Source of the DNA: Candidatus Aminicenantota bacterium
GTDB lineage: Bacteria; Acidobacteriota; Aminicenantia; Aminicenantales; Aminicenantaceae
Assembly (NCBI GenBank): GCA_020344415.1
Contig: CP070825.1
Span: 4,112,288-4,154,023, forward strand
DNA: 41,736 nucleotides
Direction: 5' to 3'
Shown: positions 24,242 through 34,079 of the stretch, piece by piece
Numbering within the stretch: position 1 is the stretch's first letter
Layout of the letters: each line of letters starts with the position of its first letter
The notes under the pieces: generated by a model
The model's input: the letters and a program-made list of their open reading frames with translations, nothing else
Told to the model about the DNA's origin: nothing
Databases searched by the model: none
Translations under genes and position numbers: made by a program

Positions 24242-25330
24242 ATGAAAAAATTATACGTTTTTGCTTTGTTTTGCATTCCGCTGTGTTTGATTCTGCTCTT
24301 TATGGCTCCGCAGTTGACTGAGGGTGTTCAAGAAGCACAACAACAAGCCCCGAGACCGGAGTATCACCGTGAAACTGACCATATCTCGATGATGGAGGTA
24401 GGAAAAATTCTCGAACAGTTTGGCAAGCAGATTCAGCAAAATAAAAGCGTCACTATCGACGGGAACTCCTTTCCAGTCACCGGTAATGGCCGCGTCGAGT
24501 TTCACGTTATGCCAGCGCGACGAGGACAAGGTACATCCATTTCTTTTGAGATCAGTTCTGGTCAGACAGGACCTCCGACTCGAGGAAATACTTATGTCGC
24601 CTATCTGCGGGGGGCCATGCGTGGCGCGCCATCAGAATTTGCTGGCCTTGTAGCTAAATTGGGGAAGAGCCTCGCCAACACTGGAGCCTTTGTCATGGAA
24701 GATCACAGTGTGGCCTTAAAGGGCACTGTTTCAGTCGTGCAGCGGGTAATGGAACGCACCCACGCCTCAAGGGGACAGCGACCACCATACAGTTTCTACA
24801 TCGATGTCGTGTTCGGTGTGCCGATGTTCCCCGTTCCAGCAGACGAACAAGATTTTGTTGAGGAAGAGCAGCGCGGCTGGATTAAAGAGCTCGTTATAAA
24901 GGAAACCACCGGCGTCGATCAAAAAGCGGTCGCCAAGCTGCTCGATTCATTGAGCAGTGATTTGAAAGTTGGCAAAGTAAAGGTAGGTGACAAAACGTTT
25001 GAAATCGGGAAAAATATCTTCTTCCAAATTTCACATTTGGTAACTAAAGACGGCAAAGGTAATCGAATCCGTGTCGGATTTATGTTCGGAGATGTCCCTC
25101 CACGGGCACGACCAACCGGGCCTAGATACTCAAAAGAGTTCTTTGATGAACCGATGAAAAAAGTCGGAGCATTGCTGAAGCGCTGGGGAACAGAGATCCT
25201 GGAAAGCGGGGGCTTCAAGCTTGGGGAGAATGAGTTCAAGGTCAAAGAGATGGCCAACTACGAAATTCATGCAAGTTCTAGAGGTTTCTCTATAGAGCTA
25301 CAATACACTGAGCCTCCAAAAAAGAAATAG
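24242..25330 (+). CDS. Exported protein with four tandem amphi-Trp-like repeats
   Basis: A 362-residue exported protein with a signal peptide (about 1-28). The mature part has four units of about 58-62 residues (50-107, 130-192, 225-283, 300-356). Each unit has an amphipathic helix (EVGKILEQFGKQIQ, EFAGLVAKLGKSLA, AVAKLLDSLSSDLK, PMKKVGALLKRWGTEI), then a strand with a G/D turn and an alternating beta segment. This order resembles amphi-Trp domains, although the typical tryptophans are mostly absent. Function is unknown; a periplasmic binding or scaffold role is a guess. It follows the anti-sigma gene by 186 bp with a strong ribosome binding site (AAAGGAGG). A stable hairpin (25350-25391) follows. 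Confidence 0.7.
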   Translation: MKKLYVFALFCIPLCLILLFMAPQLTEGVQEAQQQAPRPEYHRETDHISMMEVGKILEQFGKQIQQNKSVTIDGNSFPVTGNGRVEFHVMPARRGQGTSISFEISSGQTGPPTRGNTYVAYLRGAMRGAPSEFAGLVAKLGKSLANTGAFVMEDHSVALKGTVSVVQRVMERTHASRGQRPPYSFYIDVVFGVPMFPVPADEQDFVEEEQRGWIKELVIKETTGVDQKAVAKLLDSLSSDLKVGKVKVGDKTFEIGKNIFFQISHLVTKDGKGNRIRVGFMFGDVPPRARPTGPRYSKEFFDEPMKKVGALLKRWGTEILESGGFKLGENEFKVKEMANYEIHASSRGFSIELQYTEPPKKK

Positions 25331-25349
25331 TAACCGACTATATTCACAA

Positions 25350-25391
25350 GTCCTAGAGAGCACAGGCTATTGTGCCTTGGCTCTCTAGGAC
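25350..25391 (+). terminator. Strong stem-loop after the four-repeat protein gene
   Basis: GTCCTAGAGAGC (25350-25361) pairs perfectly with GCTCTCTAGGAC (25380-25391), a 12-bp stem, and an inner AGGC/GCCT pair extends it. It begins 20 bp after the stop codon at 25330. The stem is strong but only a weak T-run follows, so it may be a terminator, an RNA-stabilising 3' end or a processing site between the sigma operon and the UPF0182 genes. Confidence 0.6.
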
Positions 25392-25511
25392 CCTTATGAC
25401 AATCTCTGTGCATCAGTAATCACGAAAGTTTCCATTTGCTGATGTATCGGAACTTTTGCATTAATTGTATGGAGCAGCATGGATTACGCTAGCTGATTAA
25501 AGGTACACGCA

Positions 25512-28448
25512 ATGAATGATGGTATTAGTAGCAAGTTTTTAGCAAGCCCTAAGTTTTTCCCAGCGATACCTCGACCCGCTCGCATGTGGCGATCTCTATC
25601 TTTTTGGATCAGCATAGCGTACACTCTAATCATTCTGCAGGCTATCCCAAAGATAATAGTTAACTATTGGTTTCTGCTCCATCTCGGAAGGCAGAATGTT
25701 TTTTGGATAAATTTCACCATACATTTAATCCTATTTTCAATATGCATCATCCTGTTCTCTCTCGTCGTCTACATTCCCATCCGGATCTACGCCGTCAGTC
25801 CCTTCCTGCGTAAGGCTGGAATACATGTCGGCCTTTGGATCGGCATCTTTGCAGGGTGGTTTCTTTCTCTATCATATACGAAGTATCTGCTCGCTTTTAA
25901 TGCAGTCTCCTTTGGTGAGAGAGACCCTGTTTTTGGAAAAGATATCGGTTTCTACGTGTTCACTCTGCCTGCCATACGGGCCTCATTGGCTTTCCTGACA
26001 GTCCTTGTCCTCACTGGAGCAGTATCCGCACTGATCGCCCGATACAACCAGCTCCGTTCCCAAGGCGTCTTCAAAGGGACAAAAATCAGGCCTTTATACA
26101 AAGCGGGCCTGATGATCACAAATCCCCTGAATGCCTATTTGCTGGTACTCGGGCTCTCTCTAACCGCAAGAACCTTTTTTAGCCGATACGGACTGCTGTT
26201 CAAAGACAACAATGATTCAGGAGTACGCCTGGGTGCAGAGTATTTAGACGTTGAAGGCTTCTTCTCAACCCTGAACGTGATTAATGTTTCAGTACTCATA
26301 GAACTGGGAATTTTAGCAACCGTCGGCATTACCTTATATAGATTAATGAAAGCCTCCAGACGCATCTCACTCTTTAAGAAGTCTGAGAATGATGACTCTC
26401 TCAAGAATAGGTTTTCGCTTCAGATGCCGATCCGATTCTTGCTCGGATTACTCGCTGTCGACTTGGCATTTTTCCTATGTGTGGTTTTTAAAAATCATCT
26501 CATCGTCGCTCCCAACGAGCCAACTATTCAGATTCCTTATATCAATCGCCATATCGCAGCGACCTTAAAAGGCTACAAGCTCGATAAAATCAAGACCATC
26601 GAATGGAAGCCTCCGCAAGAACCTCTTCCGGTGGAAAAGCTGCTGGAGAGCAAAACAGTGCAGAACGCCCCTATCCTACCAACTTGGGTCAGTGATCTTG
26701 AAGAGCCGCCTGACATTCAGCATTTCGAAAGGGTTCAGGCTGCAGGAAGCACCTTGGTCTATGGACCTGTGTTGCAGTTATATGAACAGGAGCAGCAGCT
26801 ACGGCCCTACTACAAGTTTATTTCTGTTGACGGCGTTCGTTATACCATCGACGGAGAAAAGAAGATGTATACGAGTGCAGCACGTGAACTGCCCTCACGC
26901 GGCTTAAGAGGTCCTAAGGCTTGGCTAAGGCACTGGGGAAGCGCTGCTCTCATGTACACTCACGGCTTTGGACTTGTTATGAGTCCTGTCAATCAGCTGA
27001 ATGAGGAAGGGGGGCCTCTATATGCTCTACACAGCGTCCCTCCAGAACCATCACACCCTATGTTTGAGGTCGAACCGCGTATCTATTTCGGAGAAGGGGC
27101 TAAGGACGATTACATACTGACTAACATCCGTTATCTGAAGGAGTTCGACCACGCAACCGATCAATTTCGAAAGGAAAATGTTTATCCTCCAGAGGTAAAA
27201 AGCGGAATTCCTGTCAATTCATTCTTTAAGAGGCTTATTTTCGCCCTGGACACGAAGGATATCGCTGAATTCCTCTTTTCTCGCTTTATCGATTATAGTC
27301 GGACCCGAGTTCACATTAACCGTACACCCATGCAGAGGATAAAACGTATTGCTCCTTTCCTGTTCCTTGATAGTAATCCTTATGCCTTTATTGCCGATAA
27401 TAAAATCTTATGGATGGTAAACGCTCTTACAACTACAAAAGAGTATCCCTACTCTTTCCGCGAAGTGTTTGGCGACAAGGCTGACGAGCGTGCTGTAGAG
27501 AGGTATCCGGAAAGGATTATCAATTACGCTGAGGACTCAGTGAAGATATGCATAGATGCCTATACAGGCGATGTACGCTTTTACAAGATCGCCGAAGATC
27601 CGATAATTGACGCCTGGGATAAGGTTTACCCTGGCCTCTTTGAGCCAACCCCTGCTATGCCGGAGGCGGTCAAAGCTCAACTAACTTATCCATTACAATT
27701 TTTCCACATCCAGTTTGATGATATCTACAAACGATATCACCAACAACATCCAATAGAGTTTTACAACGTCGAAGACCTATGGGATGATGCTGACGAAGTC
27801 CTGGGATCTCTCGGTGCCGGCCTGACCGAATTCGGCACCGGAGATCAGATGACATTCTCTTATGAAGGCTACAATATCCTGGTGGACCCTGCCGATCTTC
27901 CCCCGGGTGCTGATATTGGCGCTCCTGGTGAGCTTCAATTCGTTATGATAATGCCCTACACTCCTGAGGGGGCCCGAAACCTCCGCTCACTCGTTATTGC
28001 CTTACAAGATCCAGGACATTATGGCCAGCTACTCAACCTCCGGGTGCCACAAGGGATTTTCATCGCTGGCCCTGAACAGGCTGATACGAGCATTGACAAT
28101 GATGCCCAGGTCAATCAGCAGATTACCCTCTGGGTCAGGCATGGTTCAGAGGTAGTCCGAGGGCATACCATATTATTGCCCGTGGGAGGTGACTTAATCT
28201 ATATAGAACCTCTCTGGATCGCTTCGCTGCAGAATCGGTTGCCTCAAATCAAGCTCTTCTCAGTCGTCTATCGAGGGCGGACCACAATGGCTATAACCCT
28301 AGATGAAGCACTGCGGCTCCTCGGGACTACAGAAGACGAGGAGCAAAAAGCCAACGAACTCCCTTGGTTCCGTGAGCTACCCCGGAAGGCCAAAAAGAAG
28401 GCAGAAAGAGAGCTAAAGTCGCGGCAGCAACTACCAAAGAGGAGGTAA
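25512..28448 (+). CDS. UPF0182 family large membrane protein (copy 1)
   Basis: A 978-residue UPF0182 (COG1615) protein, close to the family's usual length. The first third has about seven transmembrane helices (SFWISIAYTLIILQAIPKII, VLVLGLSLTARTFF and others). A long extracytoplasmic soluble domain follows, with family landmarks RPYYKFISVDGVRYTIDGE, EPRIYFGEGAKDDYIL, RINRTPMQRIKRI-like segments and FYNVEDLWDDADEV. The biochemical function is not known. The stop lies one base before the start of the flippase-like gene, and a close paralogue follows at 29714, so the three form one operon. The upstream hairpin at 25350-25391 may separate it from the sigma operon. Confidence 0.92.
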   Translation: MNDGISSKFLASPKFFPAIPRPARMWRSLSFWISIAYTLIILQAIPKIIVNYWFLLHLGRQNVFWINFTIHLILFSICIILFSLVVYIPIRIYAVSPFLRKAGIHVGLWIGIFAGWFLSLSYTKYLLAFNAVSFGERDPVFGKDIGFYVFTLPAIRASLAFLTVLVLTGAVSALIARYNQLRSQGVFKGTKIRPLYKAGLMITNPLNAYLLVLGLSLTARTFFSRYGLLFKDNNDSGVRLGAEYLDVEGFFSTLNVINVSVLIELGILATVGITLYRLMKASRRISLFKKSENDDSLKNRFSLQMPIRFLLGLLAVDLAFFLCVVFKNHLIVAPNEPTIQIPYINRHIAATLKGYKLDKIKTIEWKPPQEPLPVEKLLESKTVQNAPILPTWVSDLEEPPDIQHFERVQAAGSTLVYGPVLQLYEQEQQLRPYYKFISVDGVRYTIDGEKKMYTSAARELPSRGLRGPKAWLRHWGSAALMYTHGFGLVMSPVNQLNEEGGPLYALHSVPPEPSHPMFEVEPRIYFGEGAKDDYILTNIRYLKEFDHATDQFRKENVYPPEVKSGIPVNSFFKRLIFALDTKDIAEFLFSRFIDYSRTRVHINRTPMQRIKRIAPFLFLDSNPYAFIADNKILWMVNALTTTKEYPYSFREVFGDKADERAVERYPERIINYAEDSVKICIDAYTGDVRFYKIAEDPIIDAWDKVYPGLFEPTPAMPEAVKAQLTYPLQFFHIQFDDIYKRYHQQHPIEFYNVEDLWDDADEVLGSLGAGLTEFGTGDQMTFSYEGYNILVDPADLPPGADIGAPGELQFVMIMPYTPEGARNLRSLVIALQDPGHYGQLLNLRVPQGIFIAGPEQADTSIDNDAQVNQQITLWVRHGSEVVRGHTILLPVGGDLIYIEPLWIASLQNRLPQIKLFSVVYRGRTTMAITLDEALRLLGTTEDEEQKANELPWFRELPRKAKKKAERELKSRQQLPKRR

Positions 28449-28449
28449 A

Positions 28450-29730
28450 ATGACCGAATCCAACTCCGCCAAAGATAAGAAAACACCTTACAAGCTGGCA
28501 TCCGACGGTCGCGGTTCTTTAACGGCATCAGTGGGTTGGGGATATACCCTCGCCTTCCTTCTGATGCTTTTCATTTTCCTGATACTGCTGCCCGAGGCTG
28601 AAGGTCCTTCACCGTGGGACGCTGTGGCCTTCCAGAAAGGGTTGCTCGAGATTTTCGCTAATTTCCGTATTCTTGACGAATTGGCAGATCTGAGCATTGT
28701 CAAGGTTGCAGATGTTGGTGAGGGATTGCTTAAAGTCGACTTAGACCTGGTCTCAGTATCCAATCGAAAGTTTGGCTGGGCGCCTTTTTCTATTGCGATT
28801 CTATTTGTTGCCATCGCCATTTTTCTGCGCGGAATCAGGCAACGCTTTCTTTCAAGCCACTTCGGCATCCCTCCCTCTATGAAAGGTCAGATCTCCACCT
28901 ATTTCTTCGGCCGAGGAATCAACCTCTTTTTCCCCTTTGGACCTGGCGACCTGGGTACGGCACAAGCAATGAAAGAAAATGGGGCATCCGATAAGGCTGC
29001 GACAAGCGTCGTCTATTACACACGTGTCTTCGAAGTCGTTGGAATTTCAACTGTTCTCCTGATGGGCTTCATCTATCTCGGCTGGGAGGGTGCGGTCGAG
29101 CCATTCCTCTGGACCGTCCTTATTTTTGCCGCAGTCGTTACTTTAACGCGGCCTCTTGGACCTTCCAGCTACAAAATCAAAAGATACAATATTCTCGCCC
29201 GAATCTGGGACGCATTTAATGGAAGAGCCCTGTTTCAGGCCATCAGGGAAATGCGCAGGAAACCTCGGTTGCTGATCGGGCTTTCTCTCCTGTCTGCTAT
29301 AACGCTCATAATCGAGATTGCAGGCTATTGGTCGATCAAGCAGGCTTTCTCATCTCCCATGGATGACTATGTTCTGATGAAGGATATGATTTTTATCCAT
29401 TTTGGGATAGTGATCGCAGTAGCCAACATTGCAAGAATCATTCCCTATACATTTGCCAGCTTCGGTATCTACGAGATTATCTCGGTATTCATGTTCCGAA
29501 TCTTTGGCGAGGGCTACCTTAGCGCGACTACAGTCACCCTGCTCGACTCCTTTCTTATAAACGGCTTAACGCTGGTATTTTTTCTGTTTCCATTGTTCCT
29601 TGCCAAATGCCCGAGTATTCTCGAGACATGGCGGAATTTCTTCAGTCAGTCTGCCATCCGATATAATGGAGAGATACCCCAGACAGCTAACCCTGGAGAT
29701 GAAAGAATATCCAATGAAAAAAATGAGTGA
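28450..29730 (+). CDS. Flippase-like integral membrane protein (UPF0104/LPG-synthase TM-like)
   Basis: A 426-residue polytopic membrane protein with about eight helices and a larger extracytoplasmic loop after the first helix. GRGINLFFPFGPGDLGTAQAM and SVVYYTRVFEVVGI resemble the conserved core of the UPF0104/AglD-MprF transmembrane family, which moves or modifies lipid-linked compounds. Specificity cannot be read. A GAGGAGG ribosome binding site lies inside the end of the first UPF0182 gene. The end overlaps the second UPF0182 gene (start 29714) by 17 bp. Placement between two UPF0182 copies suggests a shared membrane complex or common substrate. Confidence 0.75.
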   Translation: MTESNSAKDKKTPYKLASDGRGSLTASVGWGYTLAFLLMLFIFLILLPEAEGPSPWDAVAFQKGLLEIFANFRILDELADLSIVKVADVGEGLLKVDLDLVSVSNRKFGWAPFSIAILFVAIAIFLRGIRQRFLSSHFGIPPSMKGQISTYFFGRGINLFFPFGPGDLGTAQAMKENGASDKAATSVVYYTRVFEVVGISTVLLMGFIYLGWEGAVEPFLWTVLIFAAVVTLTRPLGPSSYKIKRYNILARIWDAFNGRALFQAIREMRRKPRLLIGLSLLSAITLIIEIAGYWSIKQAFSSPMDDYVLMKDMIFIHFGIVIAVANIARIIPYTFASFGIYEIISVFMFRIFGEGYLSATTVTLLDSFLINGLTLVFFLFPLFLAKCPSILETWRNFFSQSAIRYNGEIPQTANPGDERISNEKNE

Positions 29731-32554
29731 ACAATCAAATCCCGGTCTTCTCCCTTCCATCCCACAGCCACGCGTATTGTGGCGATCCTTTTCCTTCTGG
29801 ATTTGGGTAGTGTATGCCCTCATTATTATCAAAGCTATACCTCATTACTTTGTACAATACTGGTTTAACCAGTCTCTCGGTTATCAGTCTATTTTTTGGA
29901 CCAACGTAAGGATGCAGTTTTTCCTCTTCGTGATTTACAGCATCGCTGTTGCTGTTGCCATCTACGTCCCCATACGTTTGCATGCTGTGAGCCGATTGCT
30001 GAGGAAGTCTGCGATTCATTTCAGCATTTGGATCGGCATGTTTGCAGGATGGCTTCTTGCTAAGTATTACCTACAGTTTCTCCTTGCGTTCAACGGCGTC
30101 CCTTTTGGCAAGATGGACCCAGTATTTGGCAAGGATATAGGTTTTTATGTCTATACCCTACCGACTTTGAAGATTTCTCTCGCCGCACTTGAAATCATGA
30201 TTCTGCTCAGTGCCATCTCCTTTCTGATAGCGCGATGGAATGAATTAAGCTCGAAGGGCATAATGCAAAAGCGTCAAATAAGAATCGGAACAAAAATTTG
30301 CCATTTTCTCTCACCTTTATACCTTCGAGTTTTTCTTTACTGTTTCGGTGCGGTTGTGGTATCGCAGACTTATCTAAGCCGTTACAGTCTGTTGTTCAGG
30401 AATAACAAGGATTCAGGGGTCCGAACAGGCGCAGATTACCTGGACGTGACTGGAATTTTCTCCAGCCTCAACAGAATATACTTGACTACGATTGTCGCGG
30501 CCGGGTTTATTCTGATGGCAGGGATTTTTCTTCACCGCATCAAAAAGCATTACGGGCGGATTACGAGCCACTCAGACCCTGAGGATCTGCCTCTTTCCGG
30601 ACACACGGTTCGATTGCTTCGTGTACCGCTTGCGACTGGCGCAGGACTCCTGATCTTTCTGATCTGCTTCTCACTCTGTGTAATCATAAGAGATAGCCTC
30701 TTCGTGAAACCTAACGAGCCTTATATACAACTTGAGTACATCAAGCGTCATATAGACTCCACAAATAAAGCGTATCGCCTAGATAATATTGAGGTCTATG
30801 AATGGGATCTACCCGACGAGCCCCTGCCTCCTGAAACTCTGCTTGCCAGCAAAACCTTACGGAATGTTCCTTACTTGCCCACCTGGACAACTTACCTCGA
30901 AGAACCACCCGATCTTCATCATTATGAACGTATCGAGGTCTCCGACTCGACCATGGTATTCGGTCCAATGCTTCAAATCTATCAACAACAACAACAGCTG
31001 CGTCCTTACTATGATTTTCTATCAGTAGATGGAGTTCGTTATACGGTTGATGGACAGAAGCAAATGTTTGTCAGCTCCGTACGCGAGCTTCCCTCGCTGG
31101 CGTTTGTGGGAAAACAGGAGTGGCTCAAATATTGGGGTTCTGCCGCTCTGCTTCTGACACACGGAATGGGACTCGTCATGAGCCCGGCTAACCAAATAGA
31201 CGAGATGGGGTCCCCAGAATACGTGGTTAAAGATGTGCCTCCGATGGCGGCTCATCCCGCTTTTGATCATGAGCCTCGTATCTATTTCGGGGAGGGAACA
31301 AAAGACGACTACGTACTAACAAATATCAAATACCTTAAGGAATTCGATTATGCCACGGCACAGAACCGCCAGGAGTTTACCTTTCCCGATAATCTCATTG
31401 ATGGACTTCCAGTTAGCTCAGTCTTTCATCGCCTGATTTTCGCGTTGTATTCAAAGGATGTCACTGCTTTCCTTTTCTCACGCTACATCGACCACGAGAA
31501 AACGCGTGTCCATATCCGGCGCACCCCGATTACAAGAGTAGACAGTATTGCTCCCTTTCTCTTTCTCGACAGCAACATCTATGCGTTCATAGCCGATAAA
31601 AAGGTCCTGTGGATGATTAATGGCCTCACAACCAGTAAGCAGTATCCTTACTCATTTCGTGAGATTCTTGGTGACAAGGCTGATGAACGTGCCCTGGAAA
31701 AATTCCCGGAGAGGATCATCAACTATGCTGAGGATTCTGTAAAGGTTACTATCGATGCCTACAGCGGAGAGGTGCATTTCTACAAGATCGCTGATGATCC
31801 AATAATCAACACGTGGGCGAAGATATATGAGGACCTCTTTGAACCGATTTCTGCTATGCCGAAGGAAGTCAAAGCTCAGCTGACTTACCCGCTGCAGTGG
31901 TTTCACATCCAATTCGATGACATCTACAAAAGGTATCATCAGAAACACGCAATCGAGTTTTACAATGTAGAAGACCTGTGGGATGATGCCGATGAGGTGC
32001 TCGGCTCCATAGGTCGCGGCCTGAGCGGATTCGGGACAGAAGACCAACTGACTTTTTCTTATGAAGGATACAATATACTCCTCGACCCGGCCGATCTCCC
32101 CAGCGGCGTTGAGGCTGGCAACCCTGGTGAACTGAAATACGTGATGCTTATGCCCTTCACTCCCGAAGGGGCAAGGAACCTGCGTTCACTTATCATTGCT
32201 TTTCAGGACCCAGACGATTATGGGAGACTCATTAGTCTTAGGATCCCTCAGGGTGTTTTCGTACCTGGGCCCGAACAAAACGATGCCTATATATGCAACG
32301 ACCGACCTGTCCACCAGCAGGTAACAATGTGGATCAGGCACTCCTCTGAAGTAATCCGTGGAGGCACTTATCTTTTGCCAATTGGTGGCGACCTGTTGTA
32401 TCTGGAGACTATCTGGGCGAACTCATTGCAGAATGAATTACCTCAATTAAAGCTTTTTGCGGTAAGGTATCATGATCTCATCACATCGGGAACATCGCTT
32501 AAGGAAGCCATTCTGAACCGAAATTTGGTGCTAGGGCCCACTACTGGACGCTGA
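29714..32554 (+). CDS. UPF0182 family large membrane protein (copy 2)
   Basis: A 946-residue paralogue of copy 1 with the same layout: about seven N-terminal helices (SFSFWIWVVYALIIIKAIPHY and on) and a long extracytoplasmic domain (EPRIYFGEGTKDDYVL, FYNVEDLWDDADEV). The two copies share long identical tracts in the C-terminal half. The reading frame stays open upstream to 29600, but alignment to copy 1 puts the start near MKKMSEQS at 29714 (or ATG 29723), because the earlier part lies inside the flippase-like gene. It overlaps that gene's end by 17 bp, so translation is probably coupled. Function is unknown. It converges on the ArsB/NhaD-type gene. Confidence 0.9.
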   Translation: MKKMSEQSNPGLLPSIPQPRVLWRSFSFWIWVVYALIIIKAIPHYFVQYWFNQSLGYQSIFWTNVRMQFFLFVIYSIAVAVAIYVPIRLHAVSRLLRKSAIHFSIWIGMFAGWLLAKYYLQFLLAFNGVPFGKMDPVFGKDIGFYVYTLPTLKISLAALEIMILLSAISFLIARWNELSSKGIMQKRQIRIGTKICHFLSPLYLRVFLYCFGAVVVSQTYLSRYSLLFRNNKDSGVRTGADYLDVTGIFSSLNRIYLTTIVAAGFILMAGIFLHRIKKHYGRITSHSDPEDLPLSGHTVRLLRVPLATGAGLLIFLICFSLCVIIRDSLFVKPNEPYIQLEYIKRHIDSTNKAYRLDNIEVYEWDLPDEPLPPETLLASKTLRNVPYLPTWTTYLEEPPDLHHYERIEVSDSTMVFGPMLQIYQQQQQLRPYYDFLSVDGVRYTVDGQKQMFVSSVRELPSLAFVGKQEWLKYWGSAALLLTHGMGLVMSPANQIDEMGSPEYVVKDVPPMAAHPAFDHEPRIYFGEGTKDDYVLTNIKYLKEFDYATAQNRQEFTFPDNLIDGLPVSSVFHRLIFALYSKDVTAFLFSRYIDHEKTRVHIRRTPITRVDSIAPFLFLDSNIYAFIADKKVLWMINGLTTSKQYPYSFREILGDKADERALEKFPERIINYAEDSVKVTIDAYSGEVHFYKIADDPIINTWAKIYEDLFEPISAMPKEVKAQLTYPLQWFHIQFDDIYKRYHQKHAIEFYNVEDLWDDADEVLGSIGRGLSGFGTEDQLTFSYEGYNILLDPADLPSGVEAGNPGELKYVMLMPFTPEGARNLRSLIIAFQDPDDYGRLISLRIPQGVFVPGPEQNDAYICNDRPVHQQVTMWIRHSSEVIRGGTYLLPIGGDLLYLETIWANSLQNELPQLKLFAVRYHDLITSGTSLKEAILNRNLVLGPTTGR

Positions 32555-32668
32555 GGCGTGAACCTAATCAAATCAACAAAACCATAACCGCGGTTGCGGT
32601 AATCGAAGACCTGCATAGTCCTGCCACGGTCCCCCCAAGCCTCAGCAATCTCTGCTGTCCGTAGGATT

Positions 32669-34006
32669 CTATCTTAACGCAATGTAAATTACATACTCCA
32701 GGTTCAATGCAAGCACTGAAAGAAGTATTGCCGATAAGGTCACGGGCACTCCAAGCTTGATGTACTGCCAGTATGAGATTTCGACTCCCTTGCTGCGTAG
32801 AATTCGGAACCACATGAGCGCTGCAAGCGAACCGATCGGGAGCATCTTCGGACCGAGGTCTCCGCCGATAAGAGCGGAAAAAGCTAGCATACGTGTACTA
32901 ATATCAGTCAGAGGTAGGTCACGAATTGCCATCGCCATCATGCCTGCAACTGGATGATTGTTCATGAAAGCCGAACAGCTCCCCGCGACGAAGCTCGCTG
33001 CAAAGGTTCCCATTTGCTCACCAGATGCTAATGCCTTCATGATAAGGCCACCGATAATATTGGTAAAACCTGCGTTTCGGAGCCCGCTGATGACGATGAA
33101 GATTCCGATGACAAAAATGATTGCGTCCCAGCCAACTCCTTTTGCGACCTCTTCCAGCGAACCTCGCCTGTAAATCTGATAAACAATGGCGAGGGCTACA
33201 GCGCCTGCTGCTGCGATATACCCCGCGGGAATCCCGGTCAGCTTCTCTGAAAAGAATCCTAACAGTATGAGCAGCATTACTACTCCGCTTGCGATCATGA
33301 AGCCAGAGCCATTAATCTTAACCTCGGTTTGTGGCCGTGCTCGGCAGCTCTTCGGTATCAATCGTCTGAAGAAAACGCGCATGCCATAGTATGTAACAAC
33401 CATACTTACTATTGCAGGAATGACCATCCATAGGGCATACTCGACAAATCCAATCCCGAACCAGCCTGAGACAATAATATTGATTGGATTGCTGATTATG
33501 AATGCCCCAACGAGGTTAGCAACGTAGAGGACTGCGAAGTAATAGGGAACCTTGTTAACTGGCTTCCAGGATTCATCTGCGATTTCCTCAATCAAATAGT
33601 AGACCATTGGTGTAAAAATCAGGACCGCTGCATCATTAGTAAATAGCGTACCTGTTATTGTCCCTGTGAAGAAGAGATAGGTGAAGAGTCTGACACCATT
33701 ACCCTTTGCCGCCCTCGCTATCCGCCAAGCTAATAGCCGGAAGAATCCAGCCTTCTCGGCAATCACAGTAATGACCATGAGACTTACGATGGTAAGTACT
33801 GGCAGTGAAAGAAATCCGAGCGTGCTGAACAGGGCTGATCGCGGAATTAATCCCCCGACAGCAGTCAGAGCCGCACCGATGATAGCCGCTTTTGCTGGCT
33901 CTATCCGGATGCGACCGATATTGGGCCGTGAAAGCGATAAGCTAACCGTCATCCCGAGAACTAAAATCGCAGGGACAAGCATCAGGTATAAGATGCCTCC
34001 CAACAA
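32669..34006 (-). CDS. ArsB/NhaD-type ion transporter (arsenical pump-like)
   Basis: A 445-residue transporter with about 11-12 helices from the ion-transporter superfamily. TNDAAVLIFTPMVYYL, CSAFMNNHPVAGMM and ALIGGDLGPKMLPIGSLAALMWFRIL match the signature regions of arsenite pump ArsB. Na+/H+ antiporters (NhaD) and citrate carriers share the fold, so the ion is uncertain, and no arsR or arsC is nearby. The longest frame starts with TTG at 34006; ATG at 33982 is an alternative. An ECF-type promoter (34080-34108, minus) lies about 75 bp upstream and nearly matches that of the sigma gene, which suggests control by the ECF factor rather than by arsenic. Confidence 0.85.
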   Translation of the reverse strand: MLGGILYLMLVPAILVLGMTVSLSLSRPNIGRIRIEPAKAAIIGAALTAVGGLIPRSALFSTLGFLSLPVLTIVSLMVITVIAEKAGFFRLLAWRIARAAKGNGVRLFTYLFFTGTITGTLFTNDAAVLIFTPMVYYLIEEIADESWKPVNKVPYYFAVLYVANLVGAFIISNPINIIVSGWFGIGFVEYALWMVIPAIVSMVVTYYGMRVFFRRLIPKSCRARPQTEVKINGSGFMIASGVVMLLILLGFFSEKLTGIPAGYIAAAGAVALAIVYQIYRRGSLEEVAKGVGWDAIIFVIGIFIVISGLRNAGFTNIIGGLIMKALASGEQMGTFAASFVAGSCSAFMNNHPVAGMMAMAIRDLPLTDISTRMLAFSALIGGDLGPKMLPIGSLAALMWFRILRSKGVEISYWQYIKLGVPVTLSAILLSVLALNLEYVIYIALR

Positions 34007-34079
34007 GAATGTCTCAAACCTTCATCCCATATACATAAAATTGCTTTTCAGAGAGATAATGCACTGGTCCATTTATTAC

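Noticed and set aside
25449..25455. GGAACTT upstream of the first UPF0182 gene as a classical ECF -35 site
   Set aside because: No matching -10 at a proper distance, and it differs from the GCAACC/CGTTTAAG pair found twice in this window.
29600..29713. The 38-codon N-terminal extension of the second UPF0182 frame
   Set aside because: It lies inside the flippase-like gene, has no counterpart in copy 1 and no better start signal than 29714.
32568..32813. A minus-strand ORF after the second UPF0182 gene
   Set aside because: It overlaps the 3' end of the transporter gene in another frame and shows no domain or ribosome binding site.
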